The translations under genes were made by a program, and so were the position numbers. Shown in pieces: positions 6,196-7,591 of a stretch of 7,591 bases of DNA. The notes under the pieces are model-generated. The model searched no databases. It saw nothing but the letters and a program-made list of their open reading frames with translations, and had not been told where the DNA came from. Every line of letters begins with the position of its first letter. The first letter of the stretch is position 1. Source of the DNA: Bordetella parapertussis (lineage in GTDB: Bacteria > Pseudomonadota > Gammaproteobacteria > Burkholderiales > SG8-39); the NCBI GenBank assembly GCA_945906975.1, contig CAMDRY010000146.1:1-7591 (forward strand), given 5' to 3'.

Positions 6196-7161
6196 CTACT
6201 GTGCAATTAAGCCGATCCGGCGGACGATCTGCTGGTAGCGTGCGTAATCCGCGGCGATCAGTTCTCCGAACTGCTCCGGTCCCATGTTGCCCGGCTCGGA
6301 CGCCTGTTCGGTGAGAAAGCGCTTCATGTCGTCAAGGGCATTGATGCGCTGCACCTCCTGGGCTAGCCGCTGCACGATCGCAGCCGGCGTGCCCGCGGGC
6401 GCGATCAATCCGAACCAGGTCGCCGCCTCCAGCGCGAAGCCCTGTTCGCGCGCAGTGGGAATAGCCGGTATCAGCGGCGAGCGCTGCGGATAAAGGACAG
6501 CCAGCGCGCGCACGCGCCCGTTGCGGATGTGCGCCATCGGTTCGACGATGGCGCCGAATGCGAGCTGCACTTCTCCGGCGATCAATGCCGTCATCGCGGC
6601 CGCGCTGCCCTTGTAGGGCACGTGCACCATGTCGATGCCCGCGGCCGTGCGCAGCATCTCCCCATGCAAATGGGCGGTGGACCCCAGTCCACTCGAGGAG
6701 TAATTGAACTTGCCGGGATTCGCCTTGGCCAGCGCAACCAGCTCCGTCAATGAAGTCGCCGGAGAACTCGCGTTGACCGTGATGACGCTGGGCACTCTGG
6801 TAAGCACGGCGATCGGCGTGAAATCCTTGAAGGCATCGTAGGGGAGCGCCTGATTGGTATGCGGGGCGACCGAGAGGGTTGCGGTTGCCCCGATCGAGAT
6901 CACATAGCCGTCGGCCGCCGCTTTCGCGGTGCGTGCCAGGCCGATCGCCCCGTTGGCGCCGGGAATGTTTTCCGCCACCAGCGGCTGGCCGAGCGCCGCT
7001 CTCACGGAATAGGCTCTTCCCAGCACGTCGCTGCTGCCCGGGCCGAAGGGAATGATGAGGCGCACCGGTTTAACGGGATAGGATTGCGGCTGGACGGCCA
7101 AAGGAAAGATCGTGATAACGCCTGCGATCAGAGCGGCAGCAAATCTACTTGCGATCTGCAT
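6196..7161 (-). CDS. TTT family (Bug) periplasmic solute-binding receptor
   Basis: The product has 321 residues. The frame is open further upstream, but the start at 7161 gives a proper signal peptide (MQIASR, hydrophobic AAALIAGVITIFPLAV, cleavage near residues 24-26) and is preceded by AAGGAGA about 11 nt away. The mature part shows SYPVKPVRLIIPFGPGSSD with conserved Asp45, LGQPLVAENIPGANGAIG (57-74), ANPGKFNYSSSGLGSTAHLH (147-166), HVPYKGSAAAMTALIAGEVQ (180-199) and FGLIAPAGTPAAIVQRLAQE (250-269). The helix after Asp45 looks two residues shorter than usual: 12 instead of 14 residues from Asp to the Leu of LGQP. It follows an LLM monooxygenase gene by 40 bp on the same strand, so the two are probably co-transcribed and concern the same substrate. 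It ends 3 bp from the convergent decarboxylase-like gene. Confidence 0.9.
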   Translation of the reverse strand: MQIASRFAAALIAGVITIFPLAVQPQSYPVKPVRLIIPFGPGSSDVLGRAYSVRAALGQPLVAENIPGANGAIGLARTAKAAADGYVISIGATATLSVAPHTNQALPYDAFKDFTPIAVLTRVPSVITVNASSPATSLTELVALAKANPGKFNYSSSGLGSTAHLHGEMLRTAAGIDMVHVPYKGSAAAMTALIAGEVQLAFGAIVEPMAHIRNGRVRALAVLYPQRSPLIPAIPTAREQGFALEAATWFGLIAPAGTPAAIVQRLAQEVQRINALDDMKRFLTEQASEPGNMGPEQFGELIAADYARYQQIVRRIGLIAQ

Positions 7162-7201
7162 GGTTGTGTCTTCTCCTTGTGGTTGCTGGCATTGCGTCTG
7201 A

Positions 7202-7591
7202 TCAGACCGCCTCGACCTGCTTCTTGCGTTCCACCCGTACGGGGATGCCCAGGTTCTCACGAAAAGTCTTGCCTTCGTATTCGGTGCGAAACAGGCCGCG
7301 GCGCTGCAGTTCGGGAATCAACTGGCCCACGATCGCTTCCAGGTCGAACGGCAAGGTCAGTGGCATGACATTGAACCCGTCGGCCGCGCCGGTGCTAAAC
7401 CACGTTTCGAGATCGTCGGCAATCGATTCCGCGGTGCCGCAAACGACGCGGTGGGCGCGAAAACCCGCGACTCTCTGGTAGAGCTGGCGGATGGTGAGAT
7501 TCTCTCGTCGCGCCATGTCGACCACCACCTTCTGCCGGCCCTGCTGGGAGTTGGTGAGCGGCACCTCGGGCAGCGGTCCGTCCAGGGGAAA
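7202..7591 (-). CDS. LLM-class flavin-dependent monooxygenase (NtaA/SnaA/DszA type), 5'-partial
   Basis: Only the C-terminal 129 residues are inside the window; the frame is open through the right edge (FPLDGPLPEVPLT at the edge), so the gene starts beyond 7591. The remaining part is typical of the NtaA/SnaA/SoxA/DszA subgroup: the LDGPLPEVP loop, the helix ENLTIRQLYQRVAG, then HRVVCGTAESIADDLETWF, GAADGFNVMPLTLP, LIPELQRRGLFRTEY and GKTFRENLGIP. These FMNH2-dependent enzymes are components of two-component systems (nitrilotriacetate, EDTA, dibenzothiophene sulfone, pristinamycin IIA) and need a separate flavin reductase, not seen here. The last residues before TGA (RVERKKQVEAV) are a basic tail. 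The next gene on the strand is a TTT receptor, suggesting import of the monooxygenase substrate. Confidence 0.88.
   Translation of the reverse strand, partial: FPLDGPLPEVPLTNSQQGRQKVVVDMARRENLTIRQLYQRVAGFRAHRVVCGTAESIADDLETWFSTGAADGFNVMPLTLPFDLEAIVGQLIPELQRRGLFRTEYEGKTFRENLGIPVRVERKKQVEAV

Noticed and set aside
7162..7260. A 33-residue N-terminal extension of the second TTT receptor overlapping the LLM gene
   Set aside because: The signal peptide begins at the Met at 7161 and the added residues are charged and unlike the family.

Overview
The window looks like a G+C-rich Betaproteobacterium, most likely of the Burkholderiales. This is inferred from the G+C-biased codon use, with long open antisense frames, and from several Bug-type tripartite tricarboxylate transporter (TTT) solute receptors, a family strongly expanded in that order. 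No rRNA, tRNA, CRISPR array, integrase or insertion sequence is visible. The content is a patchwork of aromatic or small-acid catabolism genes with several broken gene ends between them.

Layout. (1) Positions 2-765 (+): the 3' part of a TauE/SafE permease gene. It changes frame near 403-406 and then, near 511-528, runs into the last ~75 codons of an aminopeptidase N (pepN) gene. (2) Positions 827-3465 (-): a probable two-gene operon of a PhzS-like FAD monooxygenase followed by a creatinase-like M24 protein with an altered metal site. A 35-bp, 7-bp-period tandem repeat lies in the 68-bp gap between them. (3) Positions 3466-3716: a divergent, relatively A+T-rich regulatory region. (4) Positions 3717-4685 (+): a TTT receptor with a signal peptide. 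(5) Positions 4686-5202: a scar region with the N-terminal half of a VOC/glyoxalase gene on the minus strand and a short scrap resembling a TTT receptor C-terminus on the plus strand. (6) Positions 5203-6192 (+): a 4,5-dihydroxyphthalate decarboxylase (Pht5)-like protein. (7) Positions 6196-7591 (-): a second TTT receptor downstream of the 3' end of an LLM-class flavin monooxygenase gene (NtaA/SnaA/DszA-like). This pair converges on the decarboxylase gene with only 3 bp between.

How the genes may work together (inference). Two flavin monooxygenases of different classes, a decarboxylase-family protein, a hydrolase-fold protein and two periplasmic receptors suggest uptake and breakdown of aromatic or heteroatom-containing carboxylates. 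No ring-cleaving dioxygenase and no TctA/TctB membrane component is present, so the receptors are orphans here and the substrate cannot be named. Nothing amounts to a clearly new system. The most unusual points are the TauE-PepN chimera, the remodelled M24 site, the heptanucleotide repeat and the cluster of gene remnants, which point to repeated rearrangement or, less interestingly, to assembly errors.
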